In this document: one piece after another, positions 10,641 to 20,862 of the stretch
Position numbering within the stretch: the stretch's first letter is position 1
Layout of the letters: the number at the start of each line of letters is the position of its first letter
From: Sorex araneus
Lineage: Eukaryota > Chordata > Mammalia > Eulipotyphla > Soricidae
Direction of reading: 5' to 3'
Length of the DNA: 64,000 nt
Assembly: GCF_027595985.1 (NCBI RefSeq)
Contig: NC_073307.1
Span: 35,716,234 to 35,780,233 of the forward strand
Made by a program: the position numbers and the translations under genes
Notes under the pieces: generated by a model
The model's database searches: none
The model's input: the letters and a program-made list of their open reading frames with translations, nothing else
Told to the model about the DNA's origin: nothing

Positions 10641-11160
10641 ATGGCTTGCAGTGAAAATTTAAAAATAGCACTTAAATATGCGTGTTAATAACATCCAGAA
10701 GGCATTTCTTTCAAGCCTGTTTGGGCTGTTGAAGGGTTTAATTTAACCACAGCATTCATTTATGTCTAGCAGTTAAATTTTTTCTTTTAAGCTCAAAGGA
10801 TCTGTGAGTTGTAACTATGATCTAATTGGTAAAGAATGAAGAATGTTTTTCATGTTTTATAGACAACATGAATCCTGATCATTTTACAGCAGTAAATTAT
10901 GAAGCACTCCACTTGCTGTGTCTCCCTGTGGAAGATGAGGCCTCGCTCATTAAACTATAAAAATAACTTGCTGGGTTCGGCAGCTCCTAGAAAGGCTCCT
11001 CTGACAAGGTGGATTATTTTTATTTTGCTAATGTACATTCACAAGGCAGTCCAGAGCAAGTGTGACTCTTTATGGTCCCCCCAACTAAATCAATTTATAA
11101 CTATATCTACATGTCAGGTAAGACGTGCCGAGAACCTAAACTGCTGTATAGGAAGATAAT
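10641..11160. other. Repeat-free block, candidate conserved non-coding sequence
   Basis: About 500 bp without interspersed repeats and of more balanced composition than its surroundings. It has TTTAATTTAACC and GATCTAATTGG words. A strong splice-donor-like CAG/GTAAGA lies at 11115-11123. Conservation cannot be seen from one sequence, so this is a pointer and not a call of function. Confidence 0.25.
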
Positions 11161-12019
11161 TTATTATAGATTTTTTCCAACTCTTTTCTAAAAGCAGCTA
11201 CAACTCACTGGTTCTCAGGTTCCTTTCTGCAGTGCAAATGATCTATACAACACTTGTGAACTTGTGATGCATCAAACCAGTTTTCTGTGATAAAAGAAAA
11301 TGACACAGGAATCAGGAGTGCCTGACTTCTGGAAGATTTAAATAGAAATAAATAATCTTAAACATACACACACACAAATCCATTAAACTACATTGTGAAG
11401 GTCTTAAAAAGGTCTTAGTGCAAAAGATGTGATGCTTAAATAAGTATATTAAATTGCCTCCTACCTAATATTTAAATCTGGTATTTAGTCTCACTGCAAG
11501 AACAATTGTCATATTCTCACATTATTCTTTGGACTACAAAGAGCCCAACATCCAATTTCAAGTAACTTGATGACCACAGGGAGCAGGACTGCAGGTAGTT
11601 AGAAGGAAGGCTGACACAAAATCTAAGCACAGAGTTTGCCAAGGAGCCTATAGCAGTGGATTCTGATTGCTTCACTCTAGCTCTGCAGTAAACACACTGT
11701 TGAGAGGAACTCACAATTTCAGCAGTAAATTCCACAGAACCTGTTTCCTTTTCCACGATTAGAATCAGGGCCATGTACCAAGACTGCCGATGTAAATTAG
11801 ACTTACCACAGAGTTACTTTACATCTTTTCTTCACATTATAAAGTCAAATGAAAACAATCTGTCACCAAATAGTGTTAGGATTTACTGATAAAACACTAA
11901 ATCGCATGATTTCATTGCTGGAAACTACTGTAATAACATTTATCCTATGATTGTGATACAGTGAGAATAACAAAAGCTTCATAAACATGTAGCAAACCAT
12001 TTGGCAGAAAAATCTGTCA
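11161..12019. other. Unassigned intergenic sequence
   Basis: Unique-looking sequence with a short (CA) run near 11366. The 85-codon minus-strand frame at 11517-11774 has no recognisable domain. Confidence 0.5.
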
Positions 12020-12397
12020 TAACCATTCTAACAGGAGTGAGAAGGTATTTCATTGTGGTTTTGATTTGCATTTCCCTCATGATTAGTGAAATTAGACATA
12101 TTTTTATGTACCTGTAAGCCATCTGTATGTCTTTTTTTGGAAAATGTCAAATAAGATCTTTTGCCTATTTTTAAATGGAGCTGTTTGGGATTCTTGCTAT
12201 TGAGTTATATGATTTCCTTATAATTTGAGTGCTAATTATATTCAATACATGATTTTAAAATATTTTCTGCCATTTGACAGGCTTTTGTTTTAGCCATTTT
12301 CTTTGCTGTGCAAAAAGGATAGTGTTTTTAGTTTAATGTTGACCTCCTTGTTTATTTTTGCTTTGAGTCATGTCCAAAAATTAAATGTTAGATTCTT

Positions 12398-12572
12398 TTT
12401 TGTTTGTTTTTTGTTCGGGGGCCACACTGGCAATGCAAAAGTGTTTCTCCTGCCTGTGAAGTCAGGAATTACTCTAGGCAGTGCTCGGGGACCATATGGG
12501 GTGCTGGCAGTTGGACCTGGGTCAGCCGCATGCAAAGCAAGTTCTTACCCACTTTACTCTAGACCCATAATT
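12398..12572 (-). mobile_element. SINE-A, diverged, inside old L1
   Basis: Reverse-oriented SINE-A: T-rich start, 'gtcaggaattactctaggcagtgctc', 'gaccatatggggtgctggcag', ending in the inverted tRNA head near 12565. Part of its 5' end and flank is tandemly duplicated (12555-12615). Confidence 0.8.
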
Positions 12573-12615
12573 ACTAAAGTTCTTAACCATTATTACTCTA
12601 GACCCATAATTACTA
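12555..12615. repeat. Short tandem duplication at the SINE end
   Basis: The words TACTCTAGACC and CATAATTACTAAA occur twice in succession (12556-12579 and 12592-12615), a direct duplication with a spacing of 36 bp covering the SINE head end and its flank. It may be a remnant of the SINE target-site duplication that includes some SINE sequence, or a later slippage event. Confidence 0.7.
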
Positions 12616-13140
12616 AATTTTTAATGTTAAGGTTAACACCACAAACTAAAATTTCTAGGACTCTTATTTTCAAGTTGTACATTAATCTCTATAATCCATT
12701 TTGAGTCTTGATTGTGTTATAGTATTATGTTTGGTAGTTATTGTGCACAGAAAGATAATGGTTTTGTTTAATTTGCTTATGGAGTATTCATGATCTTTAA
12801 AAAACTATTAAAATGATTGTCATTTCCTAATGTATTTTCTTATTGTTAATTAAGTAAATGTATATATTTCATGGAGTAGTCCATTTTGATTTTCATACCA
12901 TACTGTTTTGCTTGTTATTAGTTTATAATATAGTTTGAAATCATGAAGCATTATGTCTTTTTTATTTTTCTTCATTTTAGAGATCATTTTGGTATAGTTG
13001 GTACTTTATGGTTACATTTTAATTTTGAGATTTTTTTGTTTAATTTCTGAGAAAAAACCACTGGTATCTGATGTGGATTACATTGAATCTGTAGATTTCT
13101 TTGTGCGATAGAAAAAGTTTACTCTTATAATTCATGAGTC

Positions 13141-13205
13141 TGGAATTGTATGGTGTTTATATATACATATACATATAAACATAATATATAATATATTAAA
13201 ATGTT
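13141..13205. repeat. AT-rich (TATACA)n simple repeat
   Basis: Alternating TA/CA dinucleotides with interruptions between the old L1 and a SINE-B/RTE tail fragment. Confidence 0.7.
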
Positions 13206-13212
13206 ATATATT

Positions 13213-13276
13213 CACTATCACTGTCACTGTCATCCTGTTGTTCATTGATTTGCCTGAGCAGGTGCCAGTAACCATT
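13213..13276 (-). mobile_element. RTE/SINE-B 3' tail only, extremely 5'-truncated
   Basis: 64 bp in reverse orientation, containing the terminal 6-8 bp repeat (CACTATCACTGTCACTGTC), the 'ttcattgatttgc' word and the CCAGTAACCATT end. It covers just the tail segment shared by RTE and SINE-B and stops where the shared homology stops, so its parent could be either element. Confidence 0.75.
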
Positions 13277-13650
13277 AGGTTTAAATTTCTTGAATGTATC
13301 CTATGTTGGAGTTGTTCAACTTCCTGGGTAAGTGTAATTTTTCACTTAGTTTGTAAAGTTGGTCATTATTTTTCCTCCCCTTTTCTATCCCTTTCTCTCT
13401 CATCCTCTTGCGAGTCTCTCTGTATGCATATGTTGGTTTATTTCCTGTTTCGCCTTATGTCTTGAGGTTCTGTTCATTTTTATTCTATCTTTCTATGGTA
13501 TTAAAATTGAATGCCCCCTATTATTCTGCTTTATTAATGATCTTTCTTTCATTTCCCCATAAGCTGTTGATCTCCTCTGCTTAATTTTTTACTTAAAATT
13601 TTTCTCCCAGCAGTCCTTAGGTTTAAGAGCCACTCCAAATGATACTTGAC
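13277..13650. other. T-rich unassigned sequence, possibly old LINE
   Basis: T- and C-rich on the plus strand, in the style of antisense LINE sequence, but I cannot assign it to a family or see a frame. Confidence 0.35.
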
Positions 13651-13759
13651 CAACTGGGACAGATGGTTCAGTGCTTAGATCTAGCAATTCACTATTGTCC
13701 ACACCCAGAGGTGCTAGGAACCACCTGGTCACCTCAGCAATGCTGTAGGTCTTCCATGG

Positions 13760-13868
13760 CTGTATCTGTCAGTGCTCAAGGACCACGAGCTGAAGTATTG
13801 GGGATTAAATTTGAGGCCTTACTCATGCAAAGCATGAGTCCCTGACCTCTGAGTTACCTCCCTAGGCC
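13760..13868 (-). mobile_element. Degraded SINE-like fragment (tentative)
   Basis: The end 'catgcaaagcatgagtccctgacctctgagttacctccctagg' has the layout of an inverted tRNA-like SINE head with its B and A box region, but identity to SINE-A is low. It could be an older related SINE. Confidence 0.45.
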
Positions 13869-14095
13869 TTCTACATTATTTTTAATTCCAGTTATTACAT
13901 ATGTGAACATAAGTTTCCATTTGGTTCTTTTCTCCTTTGTTTGGAAGTTTTTTGTTCCCCTGATTAAGTTTCTACTTGTTGATTCTTTATTATAACAGTT
14001 TCCTTAAATTCTTCAAACATCATTTCTTTGAGTTCTTTGCATACATAAATCTTCTTCAATTTAAGATTCTTTCAGAGGTTTAAAAAAATATGTCA

Positions 14096-14245
14096 GGGGC
14101 TGAGGAGATAGTACAGGGGTTATGGTGATTTCCTTGCGTAGCTAATCCTGGTTTGATTCCTGAGAACCATGTTTGGTCCCCCAGTCACCGCAAAGAGCGA
14201 GCGTGAGCCCTGAGAACTGCCAAGTGTAATCTCCCCATATATGTG
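14096..14245 (+). mobile_element. SINE-A, diverged and truncated at 3' end
   Basis: Head from 'ggggctgaggagatagtacag', B-box-like 'ggtttgattcctg' and the middle block are present. The end after 'ccaagtgtaatctcccc' passes into a TG-rich stretch with no clear poly(A). Confidence 0.75.
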
Positions 14246-14564
14246 ATGTATGTGTGTGCATGTATGTGGGGTAGGGTGCTGCTATTTGTTGCTTCTGCCG
14301 CCAACAAATATCAGAATATTGTGGTGTTTGTATTCGGTGAATTGCTTTCACCATTGTAAAGCCAAGGAACTGTAAACTGAGTCATCATATTCAGAAACCA
14401 TTTATAATAGTTTCTTTTTTGTCTTTTCAGCTAATTCCAACATTTTTGAATAATCATAAAAAATCTTTCTTTTCTTTTTTTTTATTCCAATTAACAATTT
14501 GCCTATTCTTTGCACAGCTGCTAATTTCTTCGTTCAAACTTTACATTTAAAAAAATGTATGGTT

Positions 14565-14743
14565 GGGGCTGGAACGATAGTACAACAGGTAGGGCATTTG
14601 CCTTGCACGCGACCGACCCGGGTTCAATTCCCAGCATCCCATATGGTCCCCTGAGCACCGCCAGGAGTAATTTCTGAGTGCAAAGCCAGGAGTAACCCCT
14701 GTGCATCTCCAGGTGTGACCTAAAAGCCAAAAAAAAAAAAAAA
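14565..14743 (+). mobile_element. SINE-A, full length with poly(A)
   Basis: Complete head, body and A15 tail. The flank 'aaaaaatgtatggt' before and 'aaaaaagtatggt' after the copy looks like a TSD overlapping the tail. Few differences from the family consensus suggest a fairly young copy. Confidence 0.9.
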
Positions 14744-14759
14744 GTATGGTACCAATTAT

Positions 14760-15900
14760 TGTTTGTTGTTTTTATTTATTTAGTAACTTGGTGTAAATCT
14801 GTAACATTTTACATATGCAGTGTTTAGATATTTTTCATCTCTGCTTCATTTTAAAAATTGCCAATTGTTTCAATTTTTTTAAATTTGGCTTCCCAAGATT
14901 CGCTTTTTTGTTAAAATAACATCATTGTTATTCTGTGACTCGACAGAGATACTTTCTAAGATCGTCAATTCAACAAGACTTGAGTTCTCAGCCAGGGATA
15001 TCTGTAGGGAACACATTCAAAGTAAGGTCTTCCACAGTACCCACATTTTACTTTCCGCTGGGTAAAATTATTTTCAGCGAAGAGTAAAATTCTAATTTTC
15101 CTCTGTGTACGTATTGAGATATGGAAAGGGACTGAAGAGAGATTTATAAATATATATCATTTTGCTAGATTACTAGGAAATTTGCATTTGCGTGTCTGGT
15201 GACATTCAGAAGGTGGTATGGGAGGGGATGTACTTAGAAGCAGAAGTGTTTCATAACTGCTTTCCCCAGCGAAAGGAGAAACTTCTTCAGGGATTGTCCA
15301 TGCACAATTCCTGTCATTCCATGTTTATAGCACAGGGGACTAAAATATGATGATAATTAGTCTATCCATTAATGTTTATTTTCTTACAGATGTCAATAAT
15401 ATTAAATATAATTAATGTGTCATCCTAAGTTAATAGAAATCTAAACTAAGAAGGAAAACACATCTTTAATGTTCATACAGTACAATTTGGAAAGTTCACA
15501 TAAGATACTCTAATTTGAGGTGGCCACCATTTTTAAAGAACTATAAAATAACAAGAGTGTTTCAGTTGCAACAAGAATCAACTCTGTAAAACCTTAGGAA
15601 ATGCATTTTAATATCTCAAACTGGGTCACCAAAACAGAATTTCTATAATTTCTTTTTAGAACATATTCTGAAATTTGTATTTCCCACTAGCTATTATCAA
15701 GGGGCACATTGTGCATTTCAATCATCCTTCTATGATGCCTCATTTGTCTGTAATTGATACATATGCTTGTGTTTTCAGGGAGCTGTTAATGAGTTTCTAC
15801 TATGTTTGCAAGTTACTTATTTCCTTTATGATAACCAACTACTCACACAGGGATTTTTTAGATCTCCAACAATCCATGGCTACGTTAGTAAAAAACCATC
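14760..15900. other. Unique intergenic sequence
   Basis: About 1.1 kb without recognisable repeats, RNA genes or coding pattern. The minor frame at 15675-16004 runs into a SINE and is not a gene. Confidence 0.5.
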
Positions 15901-15914
15901 AAAGACAATATTTC

Positions 15915-16091
15915 AGGACTGGAGCAATAGCACAGCGGGTAGGGCATTTGCCTTGCACGTGGCCAACCCAGGTTCGATTTCCAGCATCCCATATGGTCCC
16001 CTGAGCACCGCCAGGGGTAATTCCTGAGTGCAGAGCCAGGACTAACCCCTGTCATTGCCAGGTGTGACCCAAAAAAGCAAAAAAAAAAAAA
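15915..16091 (+). mobile_element. SINE-A, full length with TSD
   Basis: Complete young copy with A box TAGCACAGCGGG and a B box close to consensus, ending in A12. The flanks AAGACAATATTTC at 15902-15914 and 16090-16102 form the TSD. A third near-copy of that word lies at about 17412. Confidence 0.9.
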
Positions 16092-16118
16092 GACAATATT
16101 TCTTTTTTTTCTTTTATA

Positions 16119-16421
16119 ATGCCGAGGAATTGAAAATCAGATAAGCCAGACACAAAATGCAATTTGGAGATGACCACTGGACTAGAGCTGTTTCCAGCTG
16201 GATTCCATAGGATGTCAAAAGACGCCTTGCCGCCCACCTATGAGATGGACAGACTTCTTCATCAAAACCCTGAATGAATGGTTTGAGGCTCTTCATGTTC
16301 CTGGCATGAGCAGATGCCATTGCGCTACATTAGCACATGACAGGGACAAATGGAGACATTACTCGCGCCCACTCAAACAAATCCATGAGCAATGGGATGA
16401 CAAGTAATACAAGTGATACAA
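16119..16421 (+). mobile_element. RTE LINE 3' fragment (copy 2)
   Basis: About 300 bp colinear with 9560-9860 of the first RTE copy, including 'gagatgaccactggactaga', 'gatgtcaaaagac' and 'gacaaatggagacattact'. It ends in ACAAGTAATACAAGTGATACA. It preserves the terminal repeat and the last codons of the frame more closely to the SINE-B tail (CCATGAGCAATGGGATGAC) than copy 1 does. Confidence 0.85.
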
Positions 16422-16562
16422 TGTAGGAGTACCACTAATTATTCAGCCTTTGATTAAGCTGATTGACTTGGACATGAACTTCATATTACTTTTACTTTTT
16501 TAATTCAGAATGTTAATTTTATTTTATTTTTCTTTCCCCTATCCCCTTTTTTTAATTCACAG

Positions 16563-17411
16563 TGAGATTACATGGTGCCAGGGGTGGTTTGTGTTGTGAT
16601 TGCCAGGCTACTGGAAAACTGGGAACCTGCAGGGAGGAGGCCCAGTCCTGATCTGAGCAGGCTTGGCAATCTGAGTCACAGGTTCCCGCATACCTGGGTT
16701 TTCCAGCTGGTTCACTCTCCAGTGAGGTTCATCCCGTCTTGAGCAAGGCTTGTCCCTTCTTGGGAGAGATTGTTCGAGTGTGTGGAGAGTTACTTTGCAC
16801 ATGGTGGCAGTTGGGTTCTGAAGGTTTTTAGCTGCCAGGGTTCTGTCTGGGGCAGGGAGGGAAACTTAACCTGCCCCACTTCGAGGTGCCTCGGGTGAAG
16901 ACAGCCTGGCTCGGGGTCAGGACTTTCTGTGGTTATCTCTTCTGGGAGTTTTAGTTTATAGTCTCTGGGTCTTGGCTATTGATGAGATCGCATGGTGCCA
17001 GGGACAGTCTGTGGGTGTGACTGCCAAGCTACTAGAAAACTGGGGACCTACAGGGAGGAGGCCCAGTCCCCATCCAAGTGGGCCTGGAGAGCTCAGTCAT
17101 GGGTTACCACCTACCTCCGTGCTACAAGCCCTAACTGAATCTTTTGATCTCTTTTGAGATTTATGGGTCTCTGAAATAAGGCCAACAAGTGAGCTTATAT
17201 AGCTGAGCCAGAGGTGGTTTGTGGGTGTGGCTCCCACATACCTAAATTTTAACCATTTAATTTCTTGGTAAAGTTGGCCCCAAGTTATTGGGGTTTGGCC
17301 AAAGGCACAACTGCAATTTGGAGGCATCTGGAAGTCTGAAGGCACCATTAGGCTGCTGATGCACTCGCCCCACAGGTAAAGGTTGACCTGCTGGCAGCAC
17401 CATATCCCTGC
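16563..17411 (-). repeat. Degenerate tandem of a GC-richer module, two to three units
   Basis: Three units begin near 16565, 16980 and 17205 with related words ('atggtgccaggggtggtttgtg', 'atggtgccagggacagtctgtg', 'gagccagaggtggtttgtgg'). Two also share 'cagggaggaggcccagtcc'. Read on the minus strand, the first unit resembles the 5' module of the 526-bp composite element at 37838-38363 ('gggactgggcctc', 'cacccacaaa'). It may be a tandem array of LINE or SINE promoter-like modules. I do not recognise it as a named repeat. Confidence 0.6.
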
Positions 17412-17425
17412 AAAGACAGTATTTC

Positions 17426-19100
17426 AAAAACACAACATTTTATAGACAGCTATTATATCAAAGGATTTAAAATATGTCTTGGTATTTATAAGATAATTTA
17501 TTGGCATTTAAAAGTCAACTATACCAAAAAATCAACTGTAAAAATTTGACTATGTTACATATCAAATTCTATTCTTAAGACTGGGCCCACAAAATATTTC
17601 TGTATGCCTATGGAGAGTAGAAGACTCTTTCCTATAATGATTATGTAATTCTTTAAGTGATTTCAAAGGACTATTTCTTTATTCACAACTCTTTCTTTAA
17701 ATGTGAGACAGACATAGGGACAACTTTATTTCAAAAGTTTGCATTGCAAAGAGACTGATTTGCTTTTGCCTGATACTAGTAGCAATATAAGTCTCCCCAC
17801 CACAGTCCCCAGTGATCCACAAGCAATACAGCTGCCTTTCAGAGGGATATCAATAACCATCTTCTTGGCAAAGTTTTATTGACACATCTTTCTTTTGCAG
17901 AGAAATGCAATCTGGTTTTGATGAGTGGGAAGAATAGTAGAGAGAAAGGTGAAGAGTATCACTCAGTTAAAAACAAGTACTGTACAAAAGGGGGGATAAA
18001 AACAGAATTTTATACCCTGGTCTGAATGTTGTAAGAGGGCTAAAAGCTTGGAAACTAAAGAAGGAGTCTCCAACCACATAATATATAAAAACAGATGAGT
18101 GTAATCATCTAAAGCACATAACCAGTACCATGATATATATAGAATGTGATATAAATTTAGGAAATCTTGATTAATATTGGCTCAGGATTAGAAAGCACAG
18201 ACATCAAACATAAGCCAATCTAATTAGGGTTTGCAAAACCATAATATACTCAAATTTGAAAAGTCAGTGATACAGTGTGTCATAAAAATGCACATCTACA
18301 CCCATCAAAATAATCTTCATGTCTTAAACACTTCCAAGTATTTTTATGTTTAATTTTGAGCCCATGTATTTGTAATCTGAGATTTCTGTATGTGTGTCTG
18401 TAATAACTTCAGTTCCAGCTGAGTGCAATGCCTACTGAATATTAATGAGGCAGATTATCTACTTTAGCGTGTGTTTTTGTACAAACTGATTATATGAAAG
18501 TATGTTGTAATTGAATTATTTTCCAGACTATTATTTAGGAGAACTTTTTTATTTTCAAGCTCCAGGTTTTAGCATATGTAATTGGTGATCTTGAAATATT
18601 TTTAAAAATCTAGATTATAAGAGTATAAAAGATCCTACTATCCATAAAGGTTACTTGTAAAACAGGCAAAAAATAGACTCCTTGGAGAATTATATTCTTC
18701 AAGAATACTGAAAATTTATAGAGACTTCTTGGAGGTTGTTTTCCTTCTTGCTTTTCTGTTGCAACAAAACTGATTTAGACTGAGATCAAGCACTTCACTC
18801 CTTTCAATCCACCAAATATGTTAAATTAGTTAAATCTGTGGTCACATAAAAAGCAATTGTGTCATTAAAGTTCTCTTTTTATTTCACCTACCAAATTCTC
18901 CCTCATGGGCAGTATTATGATTATAAAAACTATCTGATTGCAAGTAATTGAAACCAGTTTCCCACAATTGGTACTCTTAATTTGTTGAGTTCTAAGCTTG
19001 TAAAATGGATTATATTTGCTACTGGAGTGGCAGCAGAAGAGTAGAGACCTTCTTTCTTAGGGAAAATGTTCCTATTTTCAACTCCAAAACACAAAAACCT
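17426..19100. other. Unique intergenic sequence
   Basis: About 1.7 kb with no recognisable repeat or gene. The part at about 18370-18560 (CAGCTGAGTGCAATGC, GAATATTAATGAGG words) has the look of non-coding sequence under constraint, which one genome cannot show. Confidence 0.4.
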
Positions 19101-19282
19101 GGGGCCGGAGAGAAAGCAAAGCAGCAGGCAGGGTACGTGCCTTGCTGGCAGTGGACTCAGGTTTGATCCCAGCATCACTGTGCCCTGCACCCACCACCCC
19201 CAGCACTGCCAGGAGTGAGTGTGCAGGGCTATGACTAAGCCCTGAGCACCCTGGGGTGTGATCTACTAAAAAACAAAAACAA
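19101..19282 (+). mobile_element. SINE-A, diverged
   Basis: Complete order from 'ggggccggagagaaagcaaagc' to an A-rich end. The middle has an expanded CACCCACCACCCCC stretch. Confidence 0.8.
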
Positions 19283-19385
19283 GTTAACCCCCCAAATATA
19301 CCACACATAAATATATGTAATATGGGAAAAATAAATAATAACAATATGATTAAAAATGGCATGTGATGGAGAGGGGGGAATGCAA

Positions 19386-19700
19386 AGTGCATTATAAAGA
19401 TTATTTCATGCAGGGATGGAGAAATACTACAGAGATTCAGGTACTTCCCTTGCATGCAGCTAACCCCAGCCTGAGTATGGTTCCCCACCCCTAGCACCCT
19501 TAGGAATGAACCCTGAGCACAGAGTCCTTCTCACTATTGGGTATGCACACACACAAAAAGACAAAAAGCTTTTTTTAAAAAGATTATTTCATTTAACCTA
19601 CAGACAGTTGTTAATGCCCCCATTTTTACCCTAAAGAAGGTTTAGAGAGGCTTGGAGATATATTCAGTTCATCCCACTGGATGTGGCTGCTTGGAATGGA
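19386..19700 (-). mobile_element. MIR (ancient tRNA-SINE), antisense, interrupted
   Basis: After removing the SINE-A at 19410-19578, the flanks read as antisense MIR: 'gattatttcatttaacctac', 'gcccccatttttaccctaaagaaggtttagagagg'. It is a weak but ordered match to the MIR core. Confidence 0.5.
19410..19578 (+). mobile_element. SINE-A, diverged, inside MIR, with 14-bp TSD
   Basis: Head, middle and A-rich end in order. The TSD AAAGATTATTTCAT is at 19396-19409 and 19579-19592. It inserted in the MIR core. Confidence 0.8.
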
Positions 19701-19764
19701 AAGCACATACCAATTTTGAGGGAAAAAATTGGGAAGAGAATATTTTCTACATTCAAGATAGGAT

Positions 19765-20020
19765 CACTATATCACTGTATCACTGTCATCCTGTTACTCA
19801 TCGATTTGCTCGAGTGGGCACCAGTAACATCTCCATTGTGAGAATTTTTGTTACTGTTTTTGGCATATGGAATATGCCACAAGTAGCTTGCCAGGCTCTG
19901 CCGCGGGGGCGAGATGCTCTCGGTAGCTTGCTGGGGCTCTCCGAGAGGAGCGGAGGAATCAAACCCGAGTTGGCCGTGTGCAAGGCAAATGCCCTACCTG
20001 CTGTGTGATCACTCCAGTCC
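19765..20020 (-). mobile_element. SINE-B, full length, antisense, 12-bp TSD
   Basis: Begins with the inverted terminal 8-bp repeat (three ATCACTGT-type units at 19764-19790), then the RTE-like tail (CATCCTGTTACTCATCGATTTGCTCGAG), the SINE-B body and, at the right end, the inverted tRNA head. The TSD TCAAGATAGGAT is at 19753-19764 and 20021-20032. There is no poly(A). It is head to head with SINE-A at 20038. Confidence 0.9.
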
Positions 20021-20037
20021 TCAAGATAGGATATGAT

Positions 20038-20207
20038 AGGGCTGGAGTGATAGCACAGTGGGTAGGGCATTTGCCTTGCACACGGCCGACCCAGGTTCAG
20101 TTCCCAGCATCTCATATGGTCCCCTGAGCACCGCCAGGAGTAATTCCTGAGTGCAGAGTCAGGAGTAATCCCTGTGCATCGCCGGGTGTGACCCCCCCAA
20201 AAAAAAA
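20038..20207 (+). mobile_element. SINE-A, young, inserted in the TSD of the neighbouring SINE-B
   Basis: Near-consensus copy with a poly(A) tail. The TSD GATAGGATATGAT is at 20025-20037 and 20208-20220 and overlaps the right-hand TSD of the SINE-B, so SINE-A came second. The two tRNA heads face each other across about 17 bp, giving an inverted repeat of about 65 bp. Confidence 0.9.
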
Positions 20208-20261
20208 GATAGGATATGATTAAAAAAAAAAACACACTTTTCAAAATTAAGATTTTTCAGG

Positions 20262-20385
20262 CTGGGAAATGTAGCTCAATGGGCTGAATGGAGCCCATGT
20301 TCTGCATGCAGGAACCCTGAGTTTGATCCCCTGAATCACATGGCTTCCTAAGTACTGTCAGATGAAGCCTCAAAGAAAATTTAAA
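20262..20385 (+). mobile_element. Degraded SINE-A-like copy
   Basis: Head-like 'ggctgggaaatgtagctcaatggg', B-box-like 'gagtttgatcccc', then 'cacatggcttcctaagtactg'. It is strongly diverged and could be an older relative of SINE-A. Confidence 0.55.
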
Positions 20386-20784
20386 ATGTCCTCAGAGCAA
20401 ATTTAGAGTACTTGCTCTAAACACTTGCATAAGGTATTTTCCTACCATTCATATTATAAACTCTAAAAAATTGAATTGTATTGCATCATATTATTAACAT
20501 ATGGATAAACTATCACTTTGATTTTTAACTCACTCAATACTCAACAAATACTTTCTTTACATAGTGGGAACATGTTTGGACTTTTCTTAAATGTACCAAT
20601 TAATGAGAGTTGATCACTCAAAACTGGTGTTTTGAATGATAAACATTCACTGGTGCTCAGTGAATGTTTATGCTTTATAAAATGAGATACCCAATACATG
20701 ACTTTGAGTTTTTTATGCCATTCAAATAATGCCTGAGAAGTTCACATGTATCTGCTTCATAAATACTGTTGTAAACTTGTTTAA
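20386..20784. other. Unassigned intergenic sequence
   Basis: AT-rich sequence with nothing recognisable. Confidence 0.45.
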
Positions 20785-20862
20785 TATATATGTATGTATG
20801 TATATACATACACACACACATATATATATATATACATATGTGTATATATATATATATACTTA
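20785..20862. repeat. (TA/CA)n microsatellite
   Basis: Alternating TATG, CACA and TATA units. Reading frames here encode only simple YIYI-type peptides. Confidence 0.85.

Larger units (their letters stand above)
12020..13140 (-). mobile_element. Old L1 ORF2 fragment, antisense, interrupted by SINE-A
   Basis: The plus strand shows typical antisense L1 words: 'tcattgtggttttgatttgc' at about 12051, 'tgacaggcttttgttttagcc' at about 12277 and 'ttacattgaatctgtagattt' at about 13078. No open frame survives. A SINE-A lies inside at 12398-12572. Sequence divergence suggests an ancestral mammalian L1. Confidence 0.7.

Noticed and set aside
11517..11774. 85-codon minus-strand frame as a conserved small protein
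   Set aside because: No recognisable motif, signal peptide or supporting splice pattern.
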